From an uncultured Nitrospirales bacterium (GTDB taxonomy: Bacteria; Nitrospirota; Nitrospiria; Nitrospirales; UBA8639): a DNA stretch of 64,000 bases. The notes beneath the pieces are model-generated. The model worked only from the letters and a program-made list of their open reading frames with translations, had not been told where the DNA came from and searched no databases. The stretch is from positions 1,087,001 to 1,151,000 of the forward strand of contig OY282373.1 of NCBI GenBank assembly GCA_958295805.1, in the 5' to 3' direction. A program made the translations under genes and the position numbers. Below, in pieces: positions 63,017-64,000 of the stretch (positions within the stretch are counted from its first letter, which is position 1; each line of letters begins with the position of its first letter).

Positions 63017-63853
63017 ATGTGCACCATGAAAATTGAACCCACAAATGACGACGAACTGAAGGATTACTTTGCAGGGAAAAAGCTGTTCGGAGACGATTTC
63101 GAAATAGAAGAGATCAAAGAATGGTACGACCAGGAAAAAGAAGGGTGTGCGGACCTCATCCGGCTACGGCCAAACAGGGACGAGTATGAATATCATTTTT
63201 TGAACGTCTATCACGGTTATCGGCATCTGGATCACAGAAGATTGCGAAAAGCCTTGGGACTGGGGAGCGCGTTTGGATATGAATTTTTGCCCGTGGCAGA
63301 TATTCTTTCTCATATCGTGATACTGGAAACTTCCGGCTTCTATAGGCAATACGAAAATGAGAGAGGGATGAGAATTGAATACCATAAGCCGTCGGTGAGC
63401 GGTCAGATGATATTTCCAACCGATAGCTTCGATCTTCTTACTTGCTTTGGTGTCTTACATCATATACCCAATGTCACGTTTGTAATGAGTGAGTGTTTCA
63501 GGTGCATGCGTCCGGGCGGATACATGCTTCTTAGAGAACCGATATCCTCCATGGGTGATTGGCGGAAACCCCGTCGGGGACTCACGAAAAATGAACGGGG
63601 AATTCCAGTACGCATCTTGGATGACATTGTGAAAGACTGCGGATTTGAAATTTTGCGACGTAGTTTTTGTGGTTTTCCTGTCATACCAAGAATCGGGCGG
63701 TATTTTAATTTCTCCGTCTATAATAACAGGACCATGACAATGATGGATGCGGTTCTTTCGAAAATGTTTGCCTTTAATACAAGATACCATCGTACAAAGG
63801 TGCGTCATAAATTTGGACCAGGATCTTTATGTTACGTTCTCAAAAAGAGATGA
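63017..63853 (+). CDS. Class I SAM-dependent methyltransferase-like protein
   Basis: ATG 63017 follows AAGGGA (278 residues); ATG 63026 is possible. The later part of a class I methyltransferase fold is clear (FDLLTCFGVLHHIPNVTFVMSECFRCMRPGGYMLLREP). The usual glycine-rich first loop is not obvious; the corresponding place has LGLGSAFGYEFLPV, so SAM binding is uncertain. It may modify a sugar of the polymer. Confidence 0.8.
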   Translation: MCTMKIEPTNDDELKDYFAGKKLFGDDFEIEEIKEWYDQEKEGCADLIRLRPNRDEYEYHFLNVYHGYRHLDHRRLRKALGLGSAFGYEFLPVADILSHIVILETSGFYRQYENERGMRIEYHKPSVSGQMIFPTDSFDLLTCFGVLHHIPNVTFVMSECFRCMRPGGYMLLREPISSMGDWRKPRRGLTKNERGIPVRILDDIVKDCGFEILRRSFCGFPVIPRIGRYFNFSVYNNRTMTMMDAVLSKMFAFNTRYHRTKVRHKFGPGSLCYVLKKR

Positions 63854-63945
63854 ACGCGTAAGTGCTTTGGTTCTTCCGATAACAGTCTGATGGGGTTCAT
63901 GGACAGTTGCAGACCTGATACACAAATCAAACGAGAAATGAAGCC

Positions 63946-64000
63946 GTGAAGAAGCTGCTTGTCTTACAAAACCTCATTCTGCCTTATCGCAAGCCCGTCT
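63946..64000 (+). CDS. Start of a probable glycosyltransferase gene
   Basis: From GTG 63946 the frame reads KKLLVLQNLILPYRKPV to the window edge. This resembles the first strand and loop of GT4 glycosyltransferases, which often begin with LLPYRxPV. Only 18 codons are visible, so the assignment is tentative. It fits the polysaccharide locus. Confidence 0.5.
   Translation, partial: MKKLLVLQNLILPYRKPV

Overview
The window is a chromosomal segment of a Gram-negative bacterium. An autotransporter barrel, lipoprotein signal peptides, a Kdo-pathway isomerase and a Wzx/Wzy/Wzz-type polysaccharide locus all point that way. GC content is fairly high (not computed), and the backbone genes almost always place a C before a GTN codon, giving many ACGT words. 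Several small proteins and the multihaem-free, copper-site periplasmic protein resemble ones I associate with Nitrospirota and similar environmental lineages. The LRR and autotransporter modules resemble those of sponge-associated bacteria. The phylum cannot be proved from this window.

Layout. 1-4.5 kb: a lipoprotein fragment, a PA0069-type radical SAM protein, tRNA-Arg(CCU), and a large surface protein fusing a solute-binding-like domain to an autotransporter barrel, whose start comes from a retropepsin-like remnant. 4.7-9.7 kb: a cupredoxin-like periplasmic protein, an HNH-repeat/zinc protein, and a tightly overlapped trio (glutamate-cysteine-ligase-like enzyme, AstE/AspA-like zinc hydrolase, small anchored protein). 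9.7-20.3 kb: a repeat-rich defence island with a decayed AAA ATPase and WYL regulator, a DnaQ-like exonuclease, an McrB-like motor, two small unknown ORFs, an McrC-like nuclease, a zeta-toxin-like kinase and a DUF6988-like protein. 20.3-29.4 kb: MsrA, a thioredoxin-fold protein, a zinc ribbon, AddB-AddA, a TPR lipoprotein and a conserved small protein. 29.5-36.6 kb (minus strand): treZ, a LapA-like gene, glgC, treY and a one-helix protein, which together connect ADP-glucose/maltodextrin metabolism to trehalose. 36.8-41.8 kb (plus strand): purH, purD, a Sua5-like gene, threonine aldolase and a zinc ribbon. 41.8-45.8 kb: hypothetical genes and comM.

45.9-64 kb is an envelope polysaccharide locus: kpsF/gutQ, an initiating phosphoglycosyltransferase ending in a G15 tract, an LRR protein, a Wzz-like co-polymerase, an O-antigen ligase/polymerase, a Wzx-like flippase, asnB, two near-identical membrane glycosyltransferases each followed by a GT2 gene (first GT2 broken), a GT4 remnant fused to a duplicated asnB 3' half, an FkbM methyltransferase, another methyltransferase and the start of a further glycosyltransferase. 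This part shows heavy recent recombination.

The most unusual items are the surface-protein chimera; the McrBC locus with two extra small ORFs and toxin-like partners, whose mcrB is bracketed by long direct repeats; the mosaic 2.45-kb duplication in the polysaccharide locus; the G15 tract; and the backbone-wide ACGT codon-junction bias that the mcrB gene lacks.
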